Source: GCA-2709075 sp038146865
Lineage (GTDB): Bacteria > Pseudomonadota > Alphaproteobacteria > MPNO01 > UBA2964
Direction: 5' to 3'
DNA length: 64,000 nucleotides
Assembly: GCA_038146865.1 (NCBI GenBank)
Contig: JAYQSL010000002.1
Coordinates: forward strand, 558,001-622,000
Part shown: positions 1 to 8,816 of the stretch, piece after piece
Layout of the letters: each line of letters opens with the position of its first letter
Numbering within the stretch: the stretch's first letter is position 1
Program-made: the position numbers and the translations under genes
Notes under the pieces: generated by a model
Database searches by the model: none
What the model saw: only the letters and a program-made list of their open reading frames with translations
What the model was told of the DNA's origin: nothing

Positions 1-1
1 T

Positions 2-1501
2 TTGTCTAAGGTTTTAGGGCTCGGTTTAAGACCCATTGTAATCATAAATAAAGTGGACAGGTCGGATGCGAGACCCGATGAAGTCCTAGATGAAATATTT
101 GACCTGTTTGCAGCGCTAGACGCGGATGAATTTCAACTCGATTTTCCAGTACTTTACGGCTCAAGCAAACAAGGCTGGATGGGGGAAGACCCGCATCATC
201 CAGGAGATGACCTTCAGCCTCTTTTTGACTTGATCCTGCGCCATGTACCCGCGCCAGATATACAAATTGATGCCCCATTTAAAATGCTAGCCACTACCTT
301 AGAGTCAGACCCCTACCTCGGCAGACTTTTAACGGGTCGCGTGGAAAGTGGCACAATCAAAGCGAACACTAATGCAATCGCACTCTCCCGCGATGGACAG
401 AAAATCGAGCAGGCTCGCGTCACAAAAATACTCGCCTTCCGAGGTTTGGAACGTGTGCCATTGGAGGAAGCTTCGGCTGGCGACATTGTCGCTTTGGCTG
501 GATTTCCAAAAGCTACGGTAGCAGATACGATCTGTGAGTCCGGCGTTACTCAAGCCCTCGAGGCTAGACCTATCGACCCGCCGACCCTGGCGGTAACGAT
601 TTCAATTAACGACTCGCCATTGGCAGGACAGGACGGAGACAAAGTTACTTCTCGGATGATCCGGGACCGCTTAATGCGTGAAGCCGAAGGCAATGTAGCG
701 ATTCACATCTCTGATCAACCTGATGGAAACGGCTTCGAGGTTGCGGGGCGCGGCGAATTGCAGATAGCGGTTTTGGTGGAGACTATGAGAAGAGAAGGAT
801 ATGAACTCTCCATAAGTCGCCCTAGAGTGGTATATAGAGAAGATCCGGACTCTGGTGTCAGATTAGAACCCATTGAAGAAGTTACCATCGATGTCGACGA
901 ACAATATTCAGGAGTGGTAGTCGAAAAACTTGGAGCACGTCGCGGCGAGTTGCGCGAAATGCGTCCTTCCGGCGGCGGAAAACAGAGATTGGTTTTCCAT
1001 GCGCCCTCTAGAGCCCTGATTGGTTATCATGGAGAATTTCTTACAGATACACGTGGCACTGGGGTTATGAACCGAATGTTTCATGAATACTCTCCCGACA
1101 GAGGTCATATAGATGGACGTCATCATGGTGTAATAATCTCTATCAGCCAGGGTAAGGCTGTAGCCTATGCTCTATGGAATTTAGAGGATCGGGGTGCTCT
1201 TTTTGTCTCTCCGGGGACCGATGTATATGGTGGAATGTTAATTGGGGAGCATAATAAAGGCCAAGATCTTGAGGCTAACCCCCTTAAAGCCAAGCAACTT
1301 ACAAACATCAGAGCCGCGGGTTCGGATGAAAATATACTTCTTACTCCGCCCATCAAAATGACGCTTGAACGCGCTATTTCCTACATTGCCGATGATGAAC
1401 TAGTCGAGGTAACACCCAATGCGATCAGATTACGCAAAAGATTTCTCGATCCCAATGAACGAAAGAGAGCGGCGCGTAAAATGGCTACTGGGACCAATTA
1501 G
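2..1501 (+). CDS. typA: GTPase TypA/BipA (5' partial)
   Basis: Ribosome-associated translational GTPase of the EF-G/LepA superfamily, involved in ribosome assembly and stress adaptation. The reading frame is open from base 2, so the first visible residue is internal. The family is about 600 residues and roughly 110 N-terminal residues, including the P-loop and switch regions, lie outside the window. The G4 motif NKVDR is visible at residues 16-20, then the beta-barrel domain with GRVESG, the domain III motif GRGELQ, and the C-terminal domain with GTGVMN and SPGTDVYGGM that separates TypA from EF-G. No truncation is visible at the 3' end. The gene stands alone on the plus strand. Confidence 0.97.
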   Translation: MSKVLGLGLRPIVIINKVDRSDARPDEVLDEIFDLFAALDADEFQLDFPVLYGSSKQGWMGEDPHHPGDDLQPLFDLILRHVPAPDIQIDAPFKMLATTLESDPYLGRLLTGRVESGTIKANTNAIALSRDGQKIEQARVTKILAFRGLERVPLEEASAGDIVALAGFPKATVADTICESGVTQALEARPIDPPTLAVTISINDSPLAGQDGDKVTSRMIRDRLMREAEGNVAIHISDQPDGNGFEVAGRGELQIAVLVETMRREGYELSISRPRVVYREDPDSGVRLEPIEEVTIDVDEQYSGVVVEKLGARRGELREMRPSGGGKQRLVFHAPSRALIGYHGEFLTDTRGTGVMNRMFHEYSPDRGHIDGRHHGVIISISQGKAVAYALWNLEDRGALFVSPGTDVYGGMLIGEHNKGQDLEANPLKAKQLTNIRAAGSDENILLTPPIKMTLERAISYIADDELVEVTPNAIRLRKRFLDPNERKRAARKMATGTN

Positions 1502-1639
1502 CAGTAAAACGCTCTTTTTTTATTCGCGACACAGTAACTGAATCATCGCGTCGTTAACTGAGCCTACTTCACACTTTTGGTTTTGATTGTTTAGGACAAG
1601 AGGACATTCCCTTGTTCTCTGACCGGAAGAATTGAAATA

Positions 1640-2443
1640 TTGTTCTGTATTATGTCCGTCATAAAGTCCATAGAGCATTGCGAGGCTTTTGCCAGAGAAA
1701 ACTCTGATAACAAAGTAAGAAGGCCCTCTCGGAACCCCTTTAAACTAAGGATTGATCAGAAAAGAAGTATCCTATCCGACGAGAAAATTTTGTTTCACTT
1801 ACAACATTTTCAGGTGGTCCTGGAGACACAGCTTTCGAGTTCTCAGTTCTGGTCGGTTTTCGAAAATTTACCAACCCTTTTGTCAGACCCCAACAAACTC
1901 GATCCAAAATTTGAGTTGCAGCAGCTAGCCGGTTTGGCAAACACGTCACAAGGTAACGAGTATCGGATGGTTTATCGCGACCCCAACTATATGACTAAAC
2001 TTCGGCAAGCCTGCAATGAACTATCGGGTATCGACTTTGAATTCAATGAAAGGCTCATGGATTTCAAAGTTGAAAAGGCCGGGCCATGGGGTGGAGAGAC
2101 TGCCGAATTGGTTTTGTTACCGCTCGCCAATCATGCAGCCAGCGGCAAGGCATCCGTTTTGATGATCGCCCATCCTTACGAACATTCCGAGCTATTGCGC
2201 GTCTCGATTGATTGTTTCGAATTGACAAGAATAGGTTGGTTGCCGGACATGCTTGCTGGGGCCTCACCGCATCTTTTTGAATGGAGTGAAATTTTCAACA
2301 AAGTCTTCACCATCACCCAATCGATAAAACCTGAAAATAGTCCTTTTATCAAACGGAATTGGCAACTTGCGTGTTTAAGAGATCTCCCAAGTGAAGTTAG
2401 ACAAGCGACAACCATGCACCCCTCAATCGGTGAGTTACTCTAA
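1640..2443 (+). CDS. hypothetical protein
   Basis: I do not recognise this 267-residue protein. It has no signal peptide, membrane segment, cysteine cluster or obvious catalytic motif, and looks soluble and cytoplasmic. The N-terminal 45 residues are basic, and the middle holds a segment (about 145-185) with PWGGETAEL that could be a beta-rich core. The start is uncertain: TTG at 1640 lies about 10 bases after a GGAAG, while ATG at 1652 is further from it. It is flanked by typA upstream and the TTT transporter genes downstream, with gaps over 130 bases on each side, so it is probably monocistronic. It may be a lineage-specific protein. Confidence 0.6.
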   Translation: MFCIMSVIKSIEHCEAFARENSDNKVRRPSRNPFKLRIDQKRSILSDEKILFHLQHFQVVLETQLSSSQFWSVFENLPTLLSDPNKLDPKFELQQLAGLANTSQGNEYRMVYRDPNYMTKLRQACNELSGIDFEFNERLMDFKVEKAGPWGGETAELVLLPLANHAASGKASVLMIAHPYEHSELLRVSIDCFELTRIGWLPDMLAGASPHLFEWSEIFNKVFTITQSIKPENSPFIKRNWQLACLRDLPSEVRQATTMHPSIGELL

Positions 2444-2655
2444 CAAGTGTCCCGCCTGAAGCAAGTAGGTTTTTTTATGGCAAAGAACTAGGGGTCCGTA
2501 ATGCGTTTGGCAAACCATTGGTGGCAGAGAACGTAGAGTAAAATGCGGAGCAACGAGCCCCATTAGAAACGTACACTCCCGCATCTCTTGACCCATCCCC
2601 TCTTAGCCTCATTGTTATCTATGAACAAAAATAGATAATGACTAGGGAGAGGTTA

Positions 2656-3678
2656 ATGACCGATTTTAACGACATTTTTTCTCGTAGGGATATGCTGAAA
2701 GGTACGGCTGCATTTATGGGTGCCGGTGCCTTCTCATCCTTCCCATTTAGCAACGCTTTAGCGGCGGGATATCCGGATCAAAATATCCAAGTTTACGTCC
2801 CAACGAGAGCTGGGGGCGGTGCGGATCGCAATCTCAGAGCCTTCACTGGAGTATGGAAAAATTATTTAAAAACAAATTTTGAGCCAGGATTCTATCCCGG
2901 GGCTGCAGGACGTGTTGGTTACGAAACTTACATGGGTAAAGCGAAAGATGACTGCTATCACCTCATTTTCGGCAACATGGGCCCTGAGGTTCTGAACTGG
3001 GTGGTCAAAAAACCCTCTTTCGGTTTAGACGAGTATTTCTATTTTAATCAAGTTGATGCGGACCCTGCTTGCATTTTTGTATCCAACAAAAGCAAGTTTA
3101 AGCATGTCGACGATATCATTGCAGAAGGAAAGAAACGCACCTTGAATGTTGGCACGAGTAGGCTTGCACACCCGGCCTCACTAGGCGCACTTGTTTTAGC
3201 ACAAAAAACTGGAGCCAGATTTAATCTGGTACCGTTGTCTGGCGGACGAAACACGCGTGCTGGTGTAACCACAGGGGAGGTAGACTTCGGTGTGCTGCCT
3301 TGCTCGAGCGTCCTTCGTAAGAAAATCACCGTCGTTGCGCTGTTTGATGACAAAAATCCTTTGCCAAAGCGTATGCCAAAGGCAGTTCTCACCAATGACC
3401 ACTTTAAACTTGGCCTTCCGCCTCTCGTAGCCGGAGCTAGAGCATTTGGGATCAAAAAAGCCGCGGTTGATAAACACCCTGATCGATTTAAAACGCTGGT
3501 TACTACAGGTGAAAAGGTCTTCAGTGACCCCGCTTACAAAAAGGCAGTGGTCAAGACCAAAGCCCCTTGGGAGCTTATAAAATATGGAGACGTTGAAGCA
3601 TGCCAGCAATACGTCAAGTACATCACCGATATTGGCAAAGACTATAAGTCTCTTTTGACAGGCAAAAAAAAGAGCTAG
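2656..3678 (+). CDS. TTT transporter periplasmic substrate-binding protein (TctC family)
   Basis: Extracytoplasmic solute receptor of a tripartite tricarboxylate transporter; it would capture a carboxylate in the periplasm and deliver it to TctAB. The N-terminus carries a twin-arginine type signal (SRRDMLKG followed by a hydrophobic stretch and the likely cleavage site ANALA-like SNALA), so export is probably by Tat. The mature part starts with the family pattern YPDQNIQVYVPTRAGGGAD. I start the gene at ATG 2656, because GGGAGAGG sits just upstream; an in-frame ATG at 2638 would lie before that ribosome-binding site. Length is about 340 residues, normal for the family. tctB and tctA follow on the same strand. 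Confidence 0.88.
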   Translation: MTDFNDIFSRRDMLKGTAAFMGAGAFSSFPFSNALAAGYPDQNIQVYVPTRAGGGADRNLRAFTGVWKNYLKTNFEPGFYPGAAGRVGYETYMGKAKDDCYHLIFGNMGPEVLNWVVKKPSFGLDEYFYFNQVDADPACIFVSNKSKFKHVDDIIAEGKKRTLNVGTSRLAHPASLGALVLAQKTGARFNLVPLSGGRNTRAGVTTGEVDFGVLPCSSVLRKKITVVALFDDKNPLPKRMPKAVLTNDHFKLGLPPLVAGARAFGIKKAAVDKHPDRFKTLVTTGEKVFSDPAYKKAVVKTKAPWELIKYGDVEACQQYVKYITDIGKDYKSLLTGKKKS

Positions 3679-3696
3679 GCGAGCCTTAAGGTTAGA

Positions 3697-3721
3697 TATG
3701 GCGGGGTTCAACCCCGCCATA
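3697..3721 (+). promoter_or_regulatory. intercistronic stem-loop between tctC- and tctB-like genes
   Basis: Perfect 11-bp inverted repeat (TATGGCGGGGT and its complement) around the 3-base loop TCA, beginning 18 bases after the receptor stop codon. No T-tract follows, so it is not a standard intrinsic terminator. Such hairpins after receptor genes commonly protect the upstream mRNA or cause partial termination, which raises receptor levels over the membrane subunits. That role is inferred here. Confidence 0.7.
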
Positions 3722-3755
3722 ATCTCAATATATCAAAAAACATAATAGGTAAAAA

Positions 3756-4274
3756 ATGTCCGAGAAGCCTGAAGTGGACCGAGGAGACGCTGGTCCAAAA
3801 CAGGTGGGCGGTGAACTAGTTATCCCGGTCGCCGCTATTCTGTTTTCGATTTATTATTTTTGGACGATCCAAGATATTCCTTGGGAGGCTCAGGTAAGTG
3901 CCCTTCTGGTTGGCTCAGTTCTAATTTTACTCTGCTTAGGGTTCATTATTCGAACCTTTCTTCAAAAATCGAGAGGCGAAGTGAGCCTGCAATTTTCTCA
4001 ATTACTCGAGCCAATTGCTTTCATACCCAAAAGATTGACCCTGTTGGGACTAACTTTAGGCTACATATTGGTTATTCCATATGCAGGATTTACGCTAACG
4101 ACATTTGCATTTCTGACTGCAGGAATGCTCACTTTGAGCAACGGTAAGAAAGCCGGTTTTATTTTATTCCTCTCCGCACTTTTATCCATTGGGGGATACC
4201 TTCTATTTATAGCCGCCTTCAAAACACGTTTTCCCATGGGCCCAATCGAGTCGGCCCTAAAAGGAATTCTTTAA
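3756..4274 (+). CDS. TTT transporter small membrane subunit (TctB family)
   Basis: Small integral membrane component of the tripartite tricarboxylate transporter (DUF1468/TctB). The 172 residues form about four hydrophobic segments: roughly 25-42, 50-68, 92-112 and 115-150. Before them is a charged cytoplasmic N-terminus, and a loop QFSQLLEPIAF lies in the middle. It sits 1 base upstream of the TctA-like gene and downstream of the receptor gene, the classical tctCBA order. Identification rests on the membrane topology, size and position, since this subunit is poorly conserved in sequence. A second open frame inside it is a shadow. Confidence 0.85.
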   Translation: MSEKPEVDRGDAGPKQVGGELVIPVAAILFSIYYFWTIQDIPWEAQVSALLVGSVLILLCLGFIIRTFLQKSRGEVSLQFSQLLEPIAFIPKRLTLLGLTLGYILVIPYAGFTLTTFAFLTAGMLTLSNGKKAGFILFLSALLSIGGYLLFIAAFKTRFPMGPIESALKGIL

Positions 4275-4275
4275 G

Positions 4276-5778
4276 ATGGAATTCGACTTAAGCGTTTTTG
4301 TGGCAGAATTTGCCAGAACTTTCACGTTTTGGTGGGTCATTTTACCAGCACTTCTTCTTGGTTTGATCGTTGGTGCAATACCGGGATTCAGTGCAGCAAA
4401 TACCATAATAATACTTCTCCCGCTCACACTCGCGATGGACCCTGAGGTTGGTTTAATCTTTATGATCGCCCTTTATGCCTCATCCCGTCTGGGAGCAGGG
4501 ATACCGGCCATCCTCGTAAATATTCCAGGTACAGCGGGCGCGGCCGCAACCCCGTTGGACGGCTATCCCATGACCAAACAGGGACGAGGTCAACAAGCTC
4601 TCTCAATCTCCTTCGTCTCATCCGTTTTGGGGGGGTTGCTGACAACGATCGTGGCCCTGTTTGCGATGCCATGGCTCTCACAGGTTGCATATTATCTGCA
4701 CAGTGTAGAGATGATTGTCATCATGATTTTCGGCATCTCACTGATTGCCAGCATCGCAGCTAAAGACACGCTGAAAGGGCTTATAGCCGGATTTTTTGGA
4801 CTTATGATTGGCTACATCGGTGCTGATGTTGTTTATGAAACTCCGCGCGGAACATTTGGTTTTCTAGAACTCTACGACAAGGTACCGCTTATTCCAGCCC
4901 TAGTCGGACTTTTCGCAATTTCTGAGGCATTCAGTGTACTCGAAGGAGAGTCGATCCTCTCCAAAAGAGGCAAAGAAGCTATGCAAAAGGCCGGTTGGGC
5001 TGAGGCTTGGGAGGGGGTTCGGCTGGCCCTCTCGCGATGGTGGCATATCATTTGGACAAGTATCATTGGCTTGATAATCGGTGTGGTTCCGGGGGCCGGA
5101 GCGGCGATAGCGGCGTTTGTTGCTTATCAACAATCAAAAACCTTTTCAAAAACACCTGAACTTTATGGCACGGGCCACCTCGAAGGATTAGTCGCTCCTG
5201 AATCAGCCAACAATGGCGTAACTTCCGGTACACTCGTGCCGTTGCTGGTTATTGGTGTCCCTGGGGGGGCTACAGCGGCGATTATGGCGGTTGTACTTCA
5301 GTACCACGGCGTGACAATGGGACCAGAACTGTTCGAAAATCACGCCAATCTCGCATACGGCGCATTCACGGCAATGGCCGTAACCTATGGGATAATGTTG
5401 CTAACAATACTTCCTCTGGCACGCTACATGTCAAAAATCACAGTCGTGTCTACGGTTTACATGTGTCCAATTATTATCGCCTTCACTCTTGTAGGCTCAT
5501 TTGTGCCTCGTGCGTATGTTTTTGATATGTACCTTGCGCTAGTCTTTGGGATTATTGGGTATATCGCGCGAAAAACAGGCTACCACGTCGCCGCTATTTT
5601 AATTGGCGTAATACTGGGGCCACTCTTAGAGAATTATTTCTTACGCGCTTTACGAATTTCGCAAGGCGATGTGATGGTCATTTTCTCATCCACAATTGGA
5701 AACATTTTGTGGGTGTGCTTAATCATTTCCCTTTTATTACCTTGGTATATGGATCGACGGCGTAAAGCTTATCAATAG
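4276..5778 (+). CDS. TTT transporter large membrane subunit (TctA family)
   Basis: The transport channel of the tripartite tricarboxylate transporter, a 500-residue inner membrane protein with about 11-12 hydrophobic segments. Family signatures are clear: the early GAIPGFSAANT motif at about residues 32-43, ILVNIPGTAGAAATPLDGYP at about 76-97, and the second-half repeat GVVPGAGAAIAAF. The two PG-containing motifs mark the internal duplication of the family. The gene starts 1 base after tctB, which implies translational coupling. Two alpha/beta hydrolase genes follow within 12 bases, suggesting that the imported acid is released from, or becomes, an ester or related compound. Confidence 0.95.
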   Translation: MEFDLSVFVAEFARTFTFWWVILPALLLGLIVGAIPGFSAANTIIILLPLTLAMDPEVGLIFMIALYASSRLGAGIPAILVNIPGTAGAAATPLDGYPMTKQGRGQQALSISFVSSVLGGLLTTIVALFAMPWLSQVAYYLHSVEMIVIMIFGISLIASIAAKDTLKGLIAGFFGLMIGYIGADVVYETPRGTFGFLELYDKVPLIPALVGLFAISEAFSVLEGESILSKRGKEAMQKAGWAEAWEGVRLALSRWWHIIWTSIIGLIIGVVPGAGAAIAAFVAYQQSKTFSKTPELYGTGHLEGLVAPESANNGVTSGTLVPLLVIGVPGGATAAIMAVVLQYHGVTMGPELFENHANLAYGAFTAMAVTYGIMLLTILPLARYMSKITVVSTVYMCPIIIAFTLVGSFVPRAYVFDMYLALVFGIIGYIARKTGYHVAAILIGVILGPLLENYFLRALRISQGDVMVIFSSTIGNILWVCLIISLLLPWYMDRRRKAYQ

Positions 5779-5789
5779 GAGACGAGCTT

Positions 5790-6716
5790 ATGGACTTTAA
5801 AACTGCATTGGATATTGAGTCGCAGGAGCATTGGGCAAAACGCGGAGAAATAGATTTATTTATCTTTCGTAAATTCTCCCCCTCAGCTCAATTAGCTAAT
5901 CCTGGGCGCCCCGCATTATTACTGGTTCACGGATCGAGTTTTTCCGCGCGCACAGCATATGATCTTGAGGCCCCCGAATTCGGGGAATACTCTCTCATGA
6001 ACGTATTTGCGAGCCTGGGGTACGACGTCTGGACAATGGACCATGAAGGCTACGGGAAATCATCAAAGACAGATGGTTTTTCGTTCATAAAGGACGGAGT
6101 TGCAGATTTAGAAGCAGCCTTTCCTGTTATCGAAAAGATTTCAGGACACCGGAGTGCCTGCTTTTTTGGATCCTCTTCGGGAGCTTTACGCGCAGGCGCA
6201 TTTGCTAATTCTAACCCGGAAAGAGTCGAAAAACTCGTATTAGCGGCGTTGGTTTGGACCGGGGAAGGATCGCCTTCTCTGAAAAAACGAGCCGAGAAAA
6301 TTGATGAATGGAAAGCCTCCAACCTCCGAAGGGTCGATGAGGCAGCTTATGAAGCTATATTCTCCAGAGACGTCACCGGACTAACAATTCCGGAGCTCCC
6401 AAAATTGGCAGCCGCCGCCGAAATGGCTAATGGCGGTGGATCGGTACCCAATGGCACTTACATCGACATGTGTATAAACCTGCCGGCAGTGGACCCACTA
6501 GAAATCCGTTGTCCTGTCCTGATATTTAGGGGCGACCACGACGGCATAGCGACAGATGAAGACGTTATCGGCTTCTACTCCGCCCTCCCTAACAAAGACA
6601 AGCAGATGATTATGATGTCCGGCCAGGCCCACAACACGACTATCGGAATTAATCGACATCGATTTTGGCATGTCCTTGATAGCTTTCTGACCATGCCCCC
6701 ACGGGTGGACAGTTAG
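5790..6716 (+). CDS. alpha/beta hydrolase, copy 1 of a tandem pair
   Basis: Cytoplasmic alpha/beta-fold hydrolase of 308 residues without a signal peptide. The oxyanion-hole strand is LLLVHGSSF (44-52), the nucleophile elbow is FGSSSGA with Ser129 in G-x-S-x-G, the acid is probably the Asp of RGDHDG, and the catalytic His lies in GQAHNT near the C-terminus. The unusual DHEGYGKS loop is shared with the next gene, so the two are paralogs from a tandem duplication. It starts 11 bases after tctA and is almost certainly cotranscribed with the transporter. Substrate unknown; an ester or lactone of the transported carboxylate is a reasonable guess. Confidence 0.87.
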   Translation: MDFKTALDIESQEHWAKRGEIDLFIFRKFSPSAQLANPGRPALLLVHGSSFSARTAYDLEAPEFGEYSLMNVFASLGYDVWTMDHEGYGKSSKTDGFSFIKDGVADLEAAFPVIEKISGHRSACFFGSSSGALRAGAFANSNPERVEKLVLAALVWTGEGSPSLKKRAEKIDEWKASNLRRVDEAAYEAIFSRDVTGLTIPELPKLAAAAEMANGGGSVPNGTYIDMCINLPAVDPLEIRCPVLIFRGDHDGIATDEDVIGFYSALPNKDKQMIMMSGQAHNTTIGINRHRFWHVLDSFLTMPPRVDS

Positions 6717-6727
6717 AGAAAAGCAAA

Positions 6728-7633
6728 ATGGATAAATTCTCTCAAAATGAATATTGGGTAAACCATCGCGGTGTTAAGCTTTATCTATACCGCAAACGGC
6801 TGAATGACGACGCTAATAGGCCCAGTTTTTTTCTTGTTCATGGATCATCTTTTAGTGGCCCAGGCGGCTTCGATCTCCACGTTTCGGGCAGAGATGACTA
6901 TTCCTTCATGGAAAAATTTGCCAGTTATGGGTTCGATGTTTGGACGCTTGATCATGAGGGATATGGACGCTCCGATCGAACGGATGGCAACTCTAATGTG
7001 ATGAATGCTATACCGGAATTAGAGGAAAGTATGAAAATTATGGAGGCAGAGACGGGGCACACGGCTGCTGCCTTTTATGGATCCTCATCAGGAGCGTTGA
7101 GGGCTGCCGTTTATGCCGAGGCTCACCCTGAAAGAGTCTCAAAATTAATTCTTGACGCATTTGTTTATACAGGCAGAGACGCTCCGACCCTCATCGAAAG
7201 AGCAAAAAAGCTGGATCAATGGAATTCTAATAACACACGTCCCGTTAATCGGGACTTTATCCATTCTATATTCACTCGCGACAAGCCAGGTACGTCCGAA
7301 GAGGCCGTAGCAGACGCGCTTGCTGATTATGAACTAGCACTAGGAAATACAGTGCCAACTGGCACCTATGCTGACATGTGCCAAAGGCTCCCTCTCTGCG
7401 ATCCAAAAAAAATTAAGTGTCCGGTGCAGATCATTCGAGGCGAACATGATGGAATTGCAACTGAAGAAGACCTATTGGCTTTTTACAATCAACTTGAAGT
7501 AAGAGACAAGCAATTCGTGATCATCCCAGGTCAGGCTCACGTCTCTCATTTAGGTCTGAATCGCGAGAGATTTTGGCATGTGGTTAGGTCATTCCTGGAC
7601 ATGCCTGGACGAGAAGACAATAGCGGTTTGTGA
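6728..7633 (+). CDS. alpha/beta hydrolase, copy 2 of a tandem pair
   Basis: Paralog of the preceding gene (301 residues). It shows the same landmarks: FFLVHGSSF, LDHEGYGRS, nucleophile elbow YGSSSGA with Ser120, RGEHDGIAT with the acid, and GQAHVSH with the catalytic His. The shared GTYxDMC segment before the last strands is a pair-specific signature rather than a general hydrolase motif. It begins 11 bases after its paralog and ends the transporter operon, since the next gene is convergent. The copies have diverged widely, which suggests different substrates or a heteromeric enzyme rather than a recent duplication. Confidence 0.87.
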   Translation: MDKFSQNEYWVNHRGVKLYLYRKRLNDDANRPSFFLVHGSSFSGPGGFDLHVSGRDDYSFMEKFASYGFDVWTLDHEGYGRSDRTDGNSNVMNAIPELEESMKIMEAETGHTAAAFYGSSSGALRAAVYAEAHPERVSKLILDAFVYTGRDAPTLIERAKKLDQWNSNNTRPVNRDFIHSIFTRDKPGTSEEAVADALADYELALGNTVPTGTYADMCQRLPLCDPKKIKCPVQIIRGEHDGIATEEDLLAFYNQLEVRDKQFVIIPGQAHVSHLGLNRERFWHVVRSFLDMPGREDNSGL

Positions 7634-7724
7634 AAAGCTGGTTCCTGCCATCAGTTCAGTTAGCCTCCGTATGAGCTTTTATCCCAAACCTAAGAGGAAG
7701 TTCTAACTTCAAAAATCGATTATA

Positions 7725-8693
7725 TTAAATCCCCAAACCACCCAGCTGTTTTTCAGGATAACGGGTGCCCGAAACCTCCTTGTGCTTAATAGTTTCACCA
7801 ATCAGAGAAACCTCCTCGTCGGATAATTGTATCTCTACGGCAGAGCAGTTTTCGAGGATGTGACCTCTGCGTTTCGTGCCAGGTATAGGAAACACGTCCT
7901 CAGACTGATGCAAAAGCCAAGCTAGACAGAGTTGTGTTTGGGAAACCCCCCTTTCTGCCGCAAGGCCGCTCAAGGGCCCAACTAGTTTTATATTTTCGTC
8001 GATATTTCCTTTTTGGAACCTTGGATGATCGTGTCGCCGGTCATTCTCTGACAAACTCTCAGCCCCAGCCAAAGTACCGGTCAACATCCCACGGCCGAGT
8101 GGAGAATAAGCTACAAAACCAATATTAAGTTCCCTACAGGTCGGTAGTATTTGATCCTCCACAAACCTTGTCCAGAGAGAATACTCGGTTTGGACTGCCA
8201 CAATACTATGGGTGGCATTCGCACGACGAATAGTCTCGTCTCCTGCCTCAGAGAGGCCTAACCAGCGGACTTTTCCTGCCTCAACCAACTCTGCCATCGC
8301 TCCGACGGTTTCCTCAATCGGAACATCTTTATCCACTCGATGCTGGAAATAGAGGTCTATTACATCGACCCCTAATCGCTTAAGTGAAAGATCACAAGCC
8401 TCCTTGACCCACTCGGGACGCCCATCCGCCCTGCCTCCCATATTTCCAAATTTTGTAGCCAGAAAAACGTCCTCACGGCGCCTCTTGATAATATCTCCAA
8501 GGAATTCTTCATTTTTTCCACCCCCATAAGCATCAGAGGTATCGATAAAGTTCATCCCTTCATCCAGCGCTGCATTTACTGCCGCAGTGGCCTCGACAGG
8601 GTCAACAGGGCCATAGATCGGTGTCATTGCCATGCCACCAAGACCAATAGCAGACACTTTATCAGAACACTTACCTAGCTTTCGATATCTCAT
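7725..8693 (-). CDS. aldo/keto reductase
   Basis: NAD(P)H-dependent oxidoreductase with the AKR TIM barrel, acting on aldehydes, ketones or sugars. The catalytic tetrad is visible as Asp51 (FIDTSDAYG), Tyr56, Lys81 (LATKFG) and His118 (YFQHRVD). The C-terminal cofactor segment FPIPGTKR is also present. Length of 322 residues is typical, closest to the AKR13-like YajO/yeast Yakc group. No operon partner: it converges with the hydrolase gene upstream in the window and is divergent from the isochorismatase-like gene. The true substrate cannot be told from sequence. Confidence 0.92.
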   Translation of the reverse strand: MRYRKLGKCSDKVSAIGLGGMAMTPIYGPVDPVEATAAVNAALDEGMNFIDTSDAYGGGKNEEFLGDIIKRRREDVFLATKFGNMGGRADGRPEWVKEACDLSLKRLGVDVIDLYFQHRVDKDVPIEETVGAMAELVEAGKVRWLGLSEAGDETIRRANATHSIVAVQTEYSLWTRFVEDQILPTCRELNIGFVAYSPLGRGMLTGTLAGAESLSENDRRHDHPRFQKGNIDENIKLVGPLSGLAAERGVSQTQLCLAWLLHQSEDVFPIPGTKRRGHILENCSAVEIQLSDEEVSLIGETIKHKEVSGTRYPEKQLGGLGI

Positions 8694-8816
8694 AATGAGC
8701 TCCCTAATTCTGTCTTTTTAATTATTCGATACGAGATCTCTCAGGCACGCAAGCCCAACCGTTGAACAGTTTCGATGCCTGTAATACTGTCGAGATTAAA
8801 TTTTAAGGAGAGAGCC

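Noticed and set aside
1502..1530. T-rich stretch after typA as a terminator
   Set aside because: A run of T's is present but no stable hairpin precedes it within the expected distance.
2444..2655. Intergenic region before the TTT receptor as a tRNA or small RNA
   Set aside because: No cloverleaf, CCA end or strong stem was recognised.
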